DNA of 64,000 nt from Streptomyces piniterrae (GTDB lineage Bacteria > Actinomycetota > Actinomycetes > Streptomycetales > Streptomycetaceae): positions 248,001 through 312,000 of the forward strand of contig NZ_SUMB01000010.1 in NCBI RefSeq assembly GCF_005048155.1. The letters are read 5' to 3'. Position 1 is the first letter of the stretch, and every line of letters starts with the position of its first letter. The translations under genes and the position numbers were made by a program. Below, in pieces: positions 7,329 to 15,118 of this stretch. Below the pieces are notes generated by a model. The model was not told where the DNA came from. It made no database searches and saw only the letters and a list, made by a program, of their open reading frames with translations.

Positions 7329-9025
7329 GTGGCGGCGGCAGCATCGACCCGCGGGAGTACGCGTCGGTCCACGGTCCGCGGGCCGGCGACCGGGTCGTCC
7401 TCGGCGACTCGGGCCTGGTCGTCCGCGTCGAGTCCGACGCGCAGAAGCCCGGTGACGAGTTCCTGGCCGGCTTCGGCAAGACCGCCCGCGACGGTCTGCA
7501 CCTGAAGGCGGCCTCGGTCCGCGAGACCTGCGACGTGGTGATCAGCAACGTCCTGGTCATCGACGCGATCCAGGGCATCCGCAAGGTGTCCATCGGCATC
7601 CGCGAGGGCCGGATCCACGCCATAGGACGGGCCGGCAACCCGGACACCGTCGACGGTGTTGATGTGGTGGTGGGCACCGGCACGTCGATCGTCTCCGGCG
7701 AGGGCATGATCGCCACCGCGGGCGCCGTCGACACCCATGTCCATCTGCTCTCGCCACGCGTCATGGAAGCCTCGCTGGCCTCCGGCGTCACCACGATCAT
7801 CGGCCAGGAATTCGGGCCCGTCTGGGGCGTCGGCGTCAACTCCCCCTGGGCGCTCGGCCACGCCTTCAGCGCCTTCGATGCCTGGCCGGTCAACATCGGC
7901 TTCCTGGGCCGCGGCTCCTCCTCCGGGCAGGCCCCGCTGGTCGAGGCGCTCGCCGAGGGCGGCGCCTGCGGCTTCAAGGTCCACGAGGACATGGGCGCGC
8001 ACGCCCGTGCCCTGGACACCGCGCTGCGGGTGGCCGAGGACCACGACGTCCAGGTCGCGCTGCACAGCGACGGCCTCAACGAATGCCTCACCGTCGAGGA
8101 CACCCTGCGCGTCCTGGACGGCCGGACCATCCACGCCTTCCACATCGAGGGCTGCGGCGGCGGTCACGTCCCCAACGTCCTGAAGATGGCCGGCGTCCCC
8201 AACGTCATCGGCTCCTCCACCAACCCCACCCTCCCCTTCGGGCGGGACGCGGTCGCCGAGCACTACGGCATGATCGTCTCGGTCCACGACCTGAAGACCG
8301 ACCTGCCGGGCGACGCCGCCATGGCCCGCGACCGCATCCGGGCCGGCACGATGGGCGCCGAGGACGTCCTGCACGACCTCGGGGCGATCGGCATCACCTC
8401 CTCCGACGCCCAGGGCATGGGCCGCGCGGGCGAGACCGTACGCCGCACCTTCGCGATGGCCGGAAAGATGAAGGCCGAGCTCGGGCCCATGGAGGGCGAC
8501 GGCGCCCACGACGACAACGCCCGCGTGCTGCGCTACGTCGCCAAGCTCACCATCAACCCCGCCATCGCCCACGGCCTCGCGCACGAGATCGGCTCGATCG
8601 AGGTCGGCAAGATGGCCGACATCGTGCTCTGGCTCCCGCAGTTCTTCGGTGCCAAGCCCCAGCTGGTGCTGAAGTCCGGCTTCCCCGCGTACGGCGTCAC
8701 CGGCGACCCGAACGCCGCCACCGACACCTGCGAACCCCTGGTGCTCGGCCCGCAGTTCGGGGCGCACGGCGCCACTCCCGCCGAGATCTCCGTCGCCTTC
8801 GTCGCCCGCGCCGCGGCCGAACAGGGCGGCGACGGCATGCCCACCCGCCGCCGCCGGGTCGCCGTCCGCGGCACCCGCGGCATCGGGCCCGGCGACCTCA
8901 TCCACAACTCCCGCGTCGGAGATGTGCAGGTCGACGGGCACAGCGGGCTGGTCACGCTCGACGGCGATCCGATGCGCTCGGAGCCCGCGGAGACGGTTTC
9001 GCTGTCCCGTTTGTACTTCCTGTAA
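7325..9025 (+). CDS. ureC: urease alpha (catalytic) subunit, flap-Cys variant
   Basis: A 566-aa amidohydrolase that hydrolyses urea to ammonia and carbamate with two Ni ions. Compared from memory with Klebsiella UreC, all nickel ligands are present: H138 and H140 (VDTHVH), K218 (GFKVHED, the carbamylated lysine), H247, H273 and D361 (TSSDAQ). Catalytic H220, D222 and H321 are also kept. The mobile-flap motif is not canonical: MVCHHLD is replaced by IVSVHDLK, so the usual flap Cys is Val320. HEDWG is HEDMG. No ureD, E, F or G maturation gene is in the window, so activation would rely on genes elsewhere. ATG 7325 overlaps the ureAB stop. Confidence 0.95.
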   Translation: MSGGGSIDPREYASVHGPRAGDRVVLGDSGLVVRVESDAQKPGDEFLAGFGKTARDGLHLKAASVRETCDVVISNVLVIDAIQGIRKVSIGIREGRIHAIGRAGNPDTVDGVDVVVGTGTSIVSGEGMIATAGAVDTHVHLLSPRVMEASLASGVTTIIGQEFGPVWGVGVNSPWALGHAFSAFDAWPVNIGFLGRGSSSGQAPLVEALAEGGACGFKVHEDMGAHARALDTALRVAEDHDVQVALHSDGLNECLTVEDTLRVLDGRTIHAFHIEGCGGGHVPNVLKMAGVPNVIGSSTNPTLPFGRDAVAEHYGMIVSVHDLKTDLPGDAAMARDRIRAGTMGAEDVLHDLGAIGITSSDAQGMGRAGETVRRTFAMAGKMKAELGPMEGDGAHDDNARVLRYVAKLTINPAIAHGLAHEIGSIEVGKMADIVLWLPQFFGAKPQLVLKSGFPAYGVTGDPNAATDTCEPLVLGPQFGAHGATPAEISVAFVARAAAEQGGDGMPTRRRRVAVRGTRGIGPGDLIHNSRVGDVQVDGHSGLVTLDGDPMRSEPAETVSLSRLYFL

Positions 9026-9078
9026 GCCGCCTTGCCATCCGCCTCGCAAGCGGGCTTGCACTCCTCGTCAGCACTACA

Positions 9079-9099
9079 GCCTGTGACGCCGTTACAGGC
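9079..9099 (+). terminator. small hairpin between ureC and agmatine deiminase
   Basis: A 9-bp stem with one G-U pair (9079-9087 with 9091-9099) and a 3-nt loop in the 119-nt gap after ureC. It is weak for a terminator; readthrough from ureC is possible. Confidence 0.35.
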
Positions 9100-9144
9100 C
9101 CTGGTCCCAGCCAGCCCACTCCTGATCCCGTGAGGACCCCACAT

Positions 9145-10185
9145 ATGAACACCCCTGTCGCCGACGGCTTCCGCATGCCCCCGGAGTGGGCTCCGCACGA
9201 GCGCACCTGGATGGCCTGGCCCGGCCCCAACTTCACCTTCGGCGACGAGGGCGGCGAGGCACTGGCCGAGGCCCGCGCCACCTGGGCCGCGGTGGCCCGA
9301 GCGGTACGCCGCTACGAGCCGGTCACCGTCGTCACGGGACCCGGCCAGGCGGACGGGGCCCGCGCCCTGCTCGGCCCGGACATCGACCTCGTCGAGCGGC
9401 CGCTGAACGACGCCTGGATGCGCGACATCGGCCCCACGTTCCTCACCGACGGAAACGGCCGGCTCGCCGCCACCGACTGGGTGTTCAACGGATGGGGCGC
9501 CCAGGAGTGGGCCCGCTGGGAGCACGACGGGAAGATAGCCGAGCAGGTCGCCGCCCTCGCCGGGGCCCGCCGCTACGCCACCCCCCTCGTCAACGAGGGC
9601 GGCGGCATCCACATCGACGGCGAGGGCACCGTGCTGCTCACCGAGACCGTCCAGCTCGACCCGGGCCGCAACCCCGGCCGCACCGCCGAGGAGGTCGAGG
9701 CCGAGATCCACGCCCACCTCGGCACCACCAAGGCGATCTGGCTGCCGCGCGGGCTCGCCGCCGACTACGGGACGTTCGGCACCCGCGGCCATGTCGACAT
9801 CGTCGCCGCGTTCGCCCGCCCCGGCGTCGTCCTGGTCCACACCCAGCCCGACCCCGACCACCCCGACCACGCCATCTGCGACGAGATCACCAAGCTGCTG
9901 CGCTCCGCCACCGACGCCCGCGGCCGGCAGCTGGAGGTCGTGGAGGTCCCCGCGCCCACCGTCATCGAGGAGGACGGCGAGCTGGTCGACTACTCCTACA
10001 TCAACCACTACCTCTGCAATGACGGCGTGGTGCTCTGCGCCTTCGACGACCCGCGGGACGAGGAGGCGGCCGCGATCTTCCGCCGGCTCTTCCCCGAGCG
10101 GACGGTGACCCTGGTGGACGCCCGTACGATCTTCGCAGCGGGTGGCGGTATCCACTGCATCACCCAGCAGCAGCCGAAGGTCTGA
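9145..10185 (+). CDS. aguA: agmatine deiminase
   Basis: A 346-aa guanidino-group-modifying enzyme of the peptidyl-arginine-deiminase/agmatine deiminase family, expected to turn agmatine into N-carbamoylputrescine and ammonia. Diagnostic blocks: MPPEWAPHERTWMAWP at the N-terminus, NDAWMRDIGP, NEGGGIHIDGEG, TRGHVDIVAAF, and the catalytic cysteine C338 in GGGIHCITQQQP near the C-terminus. I placed the start at ATG 9145 (GAGG site at about 9132); the frame is open upstream only as a shadow of ureC. Being next to urease and an NCS1 permease suggests a nitrogen-recovery role. Confidence 0.93.
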   Translation: MNTPVADGFRMPPEWAPHERTWMAWPGPNFTFGDEGGEALAEARATWAAVARAVRRYEPVTVVTGPGQADGARALLGPDIDLVERPLNDAWMRDIGPTFLTDGNGRLAATDWVFNGWGAQEWARWEHDGKIAEQVAALAGARRYATPLVNEGGGIHIDGEGTVLLTETVQLDPGRNPGRTAEEVEAEIHAHLGTTKAIWLPRGLAADYGTFGTRGHVDIVAAFARPGVVLVHTQPDPDHPDHAICDEITKLLRSATDARGRQLEVVEVPAPTVIEEDGELVDYSYINHYLCNDGVVLCAFDDPRDEEAAAIFRRLFPERTVTLVDARTIFAAGGGIHCITQQQPKV

Positions 10186-10264
10186 TGCGGCACGTCTGAG
10201 GCATCCGATGCACCAGGTGTGATGCGGCAGGCTTGAGGAGTCCAGCCCGACCCCGGAGGTCCCC

Positions 10265-10873
10265 GTGTCCGGTCCCGTACGCCGCCCCCGGCGACGGCTC
10301 AACCAGCCCCGCGAGCAGGTCCTGGCCGCGGCGATGGCCACCATCGCCGCGGAGGGCCTGGACCGGCTGACCATGGCCGGCCTGGGCCGCGAGGTCGGCA
10401 TGAGCAGCGGCCACATCCTGTACTACTTCGGTACGAAGGACGAGCTGCTGCTCCAGACCCTCCAGTGGAGCGAGGAGCAGCTCGGCGCCGAGCGCCGGGC
10501 CGCCCTCTCCCGCCGCGTCCCCGCCCGCGAGCGCCTGGACGCCCTGGTCGACCTCTACCTCCCCGAAGGCCACCGCGATCCGCGCTGGACCCTGTGGCTG
10601 GAGGTCTGGAACCGCTCCCAGAACGCCGACGACGAAACCCGCGAGCGCCAGCTCGACCTGGAGCTCGCCTGGCACCGCGACCTGGTCGCCCTGCTCGTCG
10701 AGGGCGCCTCCCGCGGCGAATTCCGCCCCGTCGACGCCGAACGCCTGGCCACCCGCATCCGCGCCCTGCTCGACGGTTTCGGCACGCATCTGGTGGTGGG
10801 GCTCCCGGGAACGGACCGGGAACAAGTGCAGCGCCACATAACGGAGTTCCTGGACGAGTCGCTCACGCCGTGA
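10265..10873 (+). CDS. TetR-family transcriptional regulator
   Basis: A 202-aa repressor-type protein. The N-terminal helix-turn-helix spans about residues 15-62 (REQVLAAAMATIAAEGLDRL, then MSSGHILYYFGTKDELL). The C-terminal part resembles the BetI-like ligand-binding domain (WTLWLEVWNRSQ). GTG 10265 follows a CGGAGG site. It lies directly after agmatine deiminase. The TTAGAG palindromes in front of the permease and ureAB are its most obvious possible targets, which is inference. No such palindrome lies before its own gene. Confidence 0.9.
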   Translation: MSGPVRRPRRRLNQPREQVLAAAMATIAAEGLDRLTMAGLGREVGMSSGHILYYFGTKDELLLQTLQWSEEQLGAERRAALSRRVPARERLDALVDLYLPEGHRDPRWTLWLEVWNRSQNADDETRERQLDLELAWHRDLVALLVEGASRGEFRPVDAERLATRIRALLDGFGTHLVVGLPGTDREQVQRHITEFLDESLTP

Positions 10874-10935
10874 ACCGGCCGCGAACCAGCCGAGAGCCGG
10901 CTGCGAACCACCCGGGCCGCAACGCTGCCGACCTA

Positions 10936-11407
10936 CACCCCGACCGGATACCGGGCTACCACGACGGCCCCTTCGCCCGGCGTCTCGAGCTTCTTGACCA
11001 GAGGCTGTTCTGGCACGGCCACCTCTACTCCTGCGCTCAGGGCGACGCGGGCAGGTTGCTGCGGGGCGCGGGTCGCCGCCGCGGACCATGCCCTACCCGG
11101 CGGGACCACTGCCGACCCCCATGCCAACCTGCTGCTCCTCCTGCCCGCGCTCGGCGACAACGCGGTCCCCGAGCAAGCCGTCTCCCGTCTGGCTGCCGCA
11201 CTGAGCGCCCGCCTGGGGGTGAAGGCCCCGCAGCCCCTCGCCGCCGCCCTGTTGGAAAGCCAGGGGCCGGCAGGCCCTGCACAGTGGGCCACCGTCCAGG
11301 GCGGCGTCCGCATCAACAACGGCAGGTACTCCTTCCGGAACCCGGTCAACGAGTTCGCCCTTGCAGACGACCGACTGGCGCGTGTGTCCGCCGCGCTGTC
11401 CCCATGA
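10936..11407 (+). pseudogene. frameshifted gene, unrecognised family
   Basis: High-GC3 coding signal runs in one frame from about 10936 to 11070 (peptide containing RIPGYHDGPFARRLELLDQR and LFWHGHLYSCAQGDAGRLL). It continues one frame over from about 11080 to the stop at 11405-11407 (containing ALGDNAVPEQAVSRLAAALS and NNGRYSFRNPVNEF). No single frame gives a normal start plus the whole product, so a one-base shift is likely. The stop overlaps the ATG of the next gene. The family is not recognised; pairing with an immunity-like gene suggests a toxin or its partner. A bona fide short ORF from 10994 is the alternative. Confidence 0.4.
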
Positions 11408-11778
11408 CCGGCAGCGAGCACCGGCCGGCCCTGGAAGATCCTCCGCGACTGCCCAGCTCTCCGCAGCCCGAGCGACGACTGCCGACAAGCGCAGAGGACG
11501 CCCTGGAGATTGCCCGGACGCAGTACGCCCCGGTGTGGCCGGATGGCACGCCGGCCCCGCTCAAGGTCCTGGAGTTCGACATCGGTTACCTCGTGTATCC
11601 GAAGCTCGCGCCCCACCCGAAAACGACGCCCACGGGGGAACGCGTACGTCCCAGAAGTCCCGGCGGTACCTGTGTTGTCGTAGCGAAGGACACCGGCGAA
11701 ATCTGCAGCGTCTCGCTTCGTCCTCCGTCGGACTCCATTGCGCTCTACCGCAAGTTCTACCGGCCGGACACGCTGTAG
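11404..11778 (+). CDS. YrhB/Imm35-like immunity-type protein
   Basis: A 124-aa acidic cytoplasmic protein. After a Pro-rich start it shows the small alpha+beta pattern of YrhB/Imm35 proteins: TSAEDALEIARTQY, LEFDIGYLVYPK, CVVVAKDTGEICSVS and a final IALYRKFY. Families with this fold often act as immunity partners of polymorphic toxins. ATG 11404 overlaps the preceding stop (ATGA), so it is coupled to the frameshifted gene upstream. Family assignment is by pattern only. It appears to be an accessory insertion in an otherwise conserved region. Confidence 0.45.
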   Translation: MTGSEHRPALEDPPRLPSSPQPERRLPTSAEDALEIARTQYAPVWPDGTPAPLKVLEFDIGYLVYPKLAPHPKTTPTGERVRPRSPGGTCVVVAKDTGEICSVSLRPPSDSIALYRKFYRPDTL

Positions 11779-11906
11779 GTCCCGTCTGCGAGGCGGCACC
11801 CCCCCCAACACGGGGCCCGCCCATGACCGCAACGCACGCAAGTAAGCAAGATCGTTGCCGAACCGGCTCTTGCCGACGGGGCCTTCCTCCGCGAGCGTGA
11901 TCGGCT

Positions 11907-13238
11907 ATGGGACGAGAGCAGTGGAAGAAGATCTGGGTCGGCTCGGCCGGCAATATGGTCGAGTGGTTCGACTGGTTTGTGTACGCGAGCTTCGCCGTGT
12001 ACTTCGCGGACTCGTTCTTTCCCAAGGGGAATGACACCGCGAACCTCATGAACACCATGGGGATCTTCGCGGTCGGTTTCTTCATGCGCCCGGTGGGCGG
12101 CTGGGTGCTCGGCCGGGTCGGCGACCGCAAGGGCCGTAAGGCGGCGCTCACGCTGACCGTGACGCTGATGTCCGCGTCGGCGATCCTGATCGCCGTCGCG
12201 CCGACGTACGCTGTGGCCGGTTACGGGGGCGTCGCCGTGCTGCTCGTCGCCCGGATGCTCCAGGGGCTGTCGGTCGGCGGGGAGTACGCGGCCAGCGCGA
12301 CCTATCTCACCGAGGCGTCCGCGCCCGGCCGGCGCGGCTTCGCGTCCAGCTTCCAGTATGTGTCGATGACCGCGGGGCAGCTGCTCGGCCTCGGGCTCCA
12401 GATCGTGCTGCAACGCACTCTGGCCGAGGAGGCGTTGCACAGCTGGGCCTGGCGGATCCCGTTCATCGTCGGGGCGTTGGGCGCCGCCATCGTGTTATAT
12501 CTGCGCCGGAACATGCTGGAGACCGAGGTCTACGCCGAGGACGAGGGCGCCCACTCCGACCCCGACCGGGGGACCACCAAGGCGCTGCTGGCCCACAAGC
12601 GCGAGGCGTTCCTGGTCATCGCGCTGACCATGGGCGGCACCGTCGCGTACTACACCTACACGACGTATCTCACCAAGTACCTGTCCAACAGCGCCGGGTT
12701 GGACAAGCCGACCGCCTCGCTGGTCAGCTTCTGTGCGCTGTTCGTGTTCATGTGCATCCAGCCGCTGGCGGGCAAGCTGTCCGACCGGATCGGCCGCCGG
12801 CCGCTGCTGATCACCTTCGCGGTCGGTTCGACGTTTCTGACCGTGCCGATCATGACGCTGCTGCGGCACGCCGGCAGCTTCTGGCCGGCCCTGGGGCTGT
12901 CCCTGCTCGCACTGCTCGTCGTCACCGGCTACACCTCCATCAACGCCTGTGTGAAGGCCGAGTTGTTCCCGACCGGCATCCGTGCGCTGGGGGTCGCTCT
13001 CCCGTACGCCATCGCCAACGCGCTGTTCGGCGGTACGGCGGAATATGTGGCGCTGTGGTTCAAGAACGGCGGTATCGAGTCGGGCTACTACTGGTACGTC
13101 GCCGGTTGCGCCGCCGTCTCGTTGATCGTGTACGTCACGATGCGGGAGACCCGGTCCATCGATCTGCACCGGGTCGGCGAGCGGGACGCGGACGAGGGCG
13201 CCGACCGGGCGCCGGTGGGGACACCGGCCGCCGACTGA
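11907..13238 (+). CDS. MFS transporter, metabolite:H+ symporter type
   Basis: A 443-aa, 12-helix major facilitator. The sequences NMVEWFDWFVYASFAVYFADSFFP, GRVGDRKGRKAALTLTV and LSDRIGRRPLL are typical of the MHS branch (alpha-ketoglutarate, dicarboxylate or osmolyte symporters such as KgtP and ProP). It probably imports an organic acid or compatible solute; the substrate cannot be told. ATG 11907 was chosen because the N-terminus MGREQWKKIWVGSAGN is family-like. A run of eight C lies upstream at 11799-11806. A 12-bp terminator follows. Confidence 0.88.
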   Translation: MGREQWKKIWVGSAGNMVEWFDWFVYASFAVYFADSFFPKGNDTANLMNTMGIFAVGFFMRPVGGWVLGRVGDRKGRKAALTLTVTLMSASAILIAVAPTYAVAGYGGVAVLLVARMLQGLSVGGEYAASATYLTEASAPGRRGFASSFQYVSMTAGQLLGLGLQIVLQRTLAEEALHSWAWRIPFIVGALGAAIVLYLRRNMLETEVYAEDEGAHSDPDRGTTKALLAHKREAFLVIALTMGGTVAYYTYTTYLTKYLSNSAGLDKPTASLVSFCALFVFMCIQPLAGKLSDRIGRRPLLITFAVGSTFLTVPIMTLLRHAGSFWPALGLSLLALLVVTGYTSINACVKAELFPTGIRALGVALPYAIANALFGGTAEYVALWFKNGGIESGYYWYVAGCAAVSLIVYVTMRETRSIDLHRVGERDADEGADRAPVGTPAAD

Positions 13239-13282
13239 GCGCACTCCCCGGACGACCGGCCGTCCCTCCCCCCGGCCGGTCC

Positions 13283-13310
13283 ACGGCCTCCCCCGCCCGG
13301 GGGAGGCCGT
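13283..13310 (+). terminator. MFS gene terminator
   Basis: A perfect 12-bp GC-rich stem (13283-13294 with 13299-13310) with a GCCC loop, 45 nt after the stop codon. Confidence 0.85.
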
Positions 13311-13361
13311 TCCCGTTCCCGGGGGATCCTCGCCCCGGGCCCGGTCGGATTGGCTGGCGGC

Positions 13362-14831
13362 ATGAAGAAGGTCATGCGCTCAAGCGCCGGAAATGCAAAC
13401 GCCGGATGTGCGAGGGGCCGGTATGTACGCGTGAGGCAGTTGGCCGTGCCGTTGCTGCTGGCAGGGCTGCTGGCTTCGGCCGGCGCCGCCCCGGCCCCGG
13501 CAGCGGCCGGCGGCCACCCTGCCGTGCCCCACTCAACCGCGCAGCACACCGCCGCACCCGGCCCCGCCGCCGACGAACTCTCCGCCCGGCTCTCGGCCAT
13601 CCCCGGTATGCGGGTGGTCAAGGAGAACCCCGCCCCGGCCGGCTACCGCTCGATCGAGCTCCGCTACCGCCAGCCGGTCGACCACCGGCACCCCGGCCGG
13701 GGCACCTTCGAGCAGCGGCTGTTCCTGCTGCACCGCGCCAGCGACCGGCCGATGGTGCTGAACACCAACGGCTACGACCTCGACTACCAGGACCCCGCCC
13801 TGCGCGCCGAGCCGACCGAGATTCTGAAGAGCAATCAGATCAGCGTCGAGCAGCGGTACTTCGGCACCTCCACGCCCCATCCCACCGACTGGACCAAGCT
13901 TGACATCTGGCAGGCGGCCACCGACCACCACCGGATCGTGCGGGCGCTCCGGACGATCTACCGTGCCGCCTGGATCTCCACGGGCGGCAGCAAGGGCGGG
14001 ATGGCGACGGTCTACCACCGGCGCTTCTACCCGCACGACGTGGCCGGCTCCGTCGCGTACTCGGCACTCAACAACACCGACGACCGGGACGACACCGCCG
14101 AGGACCGCTTCCTGGAGCGGGTCGGCACCCCCGACTGCCGGGCCGCGCTCACCGCGGTCCAGCGCGAGCTGCTGGGAGCCCGCAGGACGCAGATGGCGGG
14201 CCGTATAGCCCGCGCGGCCGCCGCCCACGGCGACACCCTGCACATCGTCGGCAGCGCCGACCGGCTGCTGGAATTCACCACGCTGATGCTGCCGGAGCGC
14301 TTCTGGATGGCGCAGGGCGAGGCGGGCTGCGGCCGCATCCCCGGGCGCTCCGCCACCGGTGCGGAGCTCTACGCCTGGCTCGACGGGGTGATGGGCCTCC
14401 AGGGCTACACCGACCCCTACCTCTCCCTGGTCACCGCGTCCTTCTACCAGCTGGGCACCCAGCTCGGCATGACCGAGCGAGCCGCCCCGCAGCTGGCCGG
14501 AATGCTGCGCTACCCCGGAATCCAGCAGATCCGCACCCTCGTGCCGCGCAACATCCCGATGCGTTTCCAGCCGGCGGCCATGCCCGACATCGACCGCTGG
14601 GTGCGCCGCCACGGCAGTGAGCTGATGTTCGTCTACGGCGAGAACGACCCCGTCCGGTCCGAGCCGTTCCGTACGGGCCCCGGCAGCCGTGACGCCCACA
14701 TCTACGTGGCCCCGCACTCAGGCCACCATGTGCGCCTCGACAAGCTGTCGCCGGGTGACCGGGAGCGGGCCACCGCCACGCTCCGCCGCTGGGCGGCCGC
14801 GGGCAGTCATATGGACGCTCCGCCCGCATAG
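13362..14831 (+). CDS. secreted S37-family peptidase (PS-10 type)
   Basis: A secreted serine peptidase of MEROPS family S37, an alpha/beta-hydrolase group known from Streptomyces. The nucleophile block STGGSKGGMATVYHRRFYP, the SVEQRYFGTSTPHP block and the terminal YVAPHSGHH histidine are all present. A signal sequence (RQLAVPLLLAGLLASAGAAP) follows a long basic stretch. I give ATG 13362, but GTG 13431, which has GAGGGG upstream and leaves a compact signal peptide, is at least as likely. The enzyme probably trims peptides outside the cell for amino-acid uptake. Confidence 0.9.
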   Translation: MKKVMRSSAGNANAGCARGRYVRVRQLAVPLLLAGLLASAGAAPAPAAAGGHPAVPHSTAQHTAAPGPAADELSARLSAIPGMRVVKENPAPAGYRSIELRYRQPVDHRHPGRGTFEQRLFLLHRASDRPMVLNTNGYDLDYQDPALRAEPTEILKSNQISVEQRYFGTSTPHPTDWTKLDIWQAATDHHRIVRALRTIYRAAWISTGGSKGGMATVYHRRFYPHDVAGSVAYSALNNTDDRDDTAEDRFLERVGTPDCRAALTAVQRELLGARRTQMAGRIARAAAAHGDTLHIVGSADRLLEFTTLMLPERFWMAQGEAGCGRIPGRSATGAELYAWLDGVMGLQGYTDPYLSLVTASFYQLGTQLGMTERAAPQLAGMLRYPGIQQIRTLVPRNIPMRFQPAAMPDIDRWVRRHGSELMFVYGENDPVRSEPFRTGPGSRDAHIYVAPHSGHHVRLDKLSPGDRERATATLRRWAAAGSHMDAPPA

Positions 14832-14877
14832 TGAGACCGTCCCGTATGCCGTGCGCAGGTGTGGCACACTGCGGACC

Positions 14878-14928
14878 GTGCTCTCGTTCGCCATGATTAT
14901 TGGCAGCAGGCGCGCCGGTCCGCAGTGA
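14878..14928 (+). CDS. leader peptide of cimA with tandem Ile codons
   Basis: A 16-codon reading frame from GTG 14878 (or 11 codons from ATG 14893) ending at TGA 14926-14928. The product is MLSFAMIIGSRRAGPQ. The two adjacent isoleucines are both ATT, a rare codon in this GC-rich genome, where ATC dominates. A CACACT -10-like hexamer lies 7 nt before the GTG and no ribosome binding site is visible, so translation may be leaderless. A short hairpin and a strong intrinsic terminator follow before cimA. This is the layout of ribosome-mediated attenuation responding to isoleucine supply. Inferred, not demonstrated. Confidence 0.6.
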   Translation: MLSFAMIIGSRRAGPQ

Positions 14929-14933
14929 CCGCC

Positions 14934-14952
14934 CCGTACGAACCGAGTACGG
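14934..14952 (+). promoter_or_regulatory. attenuator-region hairpin 1
   Basis: CCGTAC/GTACGG stem (14934-14939 with 14947-14952) with a 7-nt loop, five bases after the leader-peptide stop. It could be the pause or alternative structure of the cimA attenuator. Confidence 0.45.
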
Positions 14953-14984
14953 CGCGGCCATCGTCGTCCCAGACCCGCGCGCAG

Positions 14985-15011
14985 ACCTCTCGCACCCGCG
15001 AGAGGTTTTTT
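14985..15011 (+). terminator. intrinsic terminator/attenuator upstream of cimA
   Basis: A perfect 9-bp stem (14985-14993 with 14998-15006), 4-nt loop and six T (15006-15011), 107 nt before the cimA ATG and 57 nt after the leader stop. It is one of the few hairpins in the window with a real U-tract. Its place between leader peptide and structural gene makes it a likely attenuator. Confidence 0.85.
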
Positions 15012-15118
15012 CGTTTCCGGCCCACCTTTCACCGGAAAGCGGAGCGCGAGGGATCATGGAGGGACGGTGGAGCCGGTTATTCCGGTAGACCGAGATCCCC
15101 GACAGGAGCCAGACCAGC

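Noticed and set aside
10933..11041. Minus-strand peptide that reads like a protein C-terminus (containing PEQPLVKKLETPGEGAVVVA)
   Set aside because: Its upstream frame has poor composition and no start. The plus strand has the better third-position signal over the same interval, so I kept the plus-strand frameshifted gene. Not fully excluded.
13350..13362. TTG start for the S37 peptidase
   Set aside because: ATG 13362 or GTG 13431 are better; TTG 13350 has no ribosome binding site and only lengthens a non-conserved lead.
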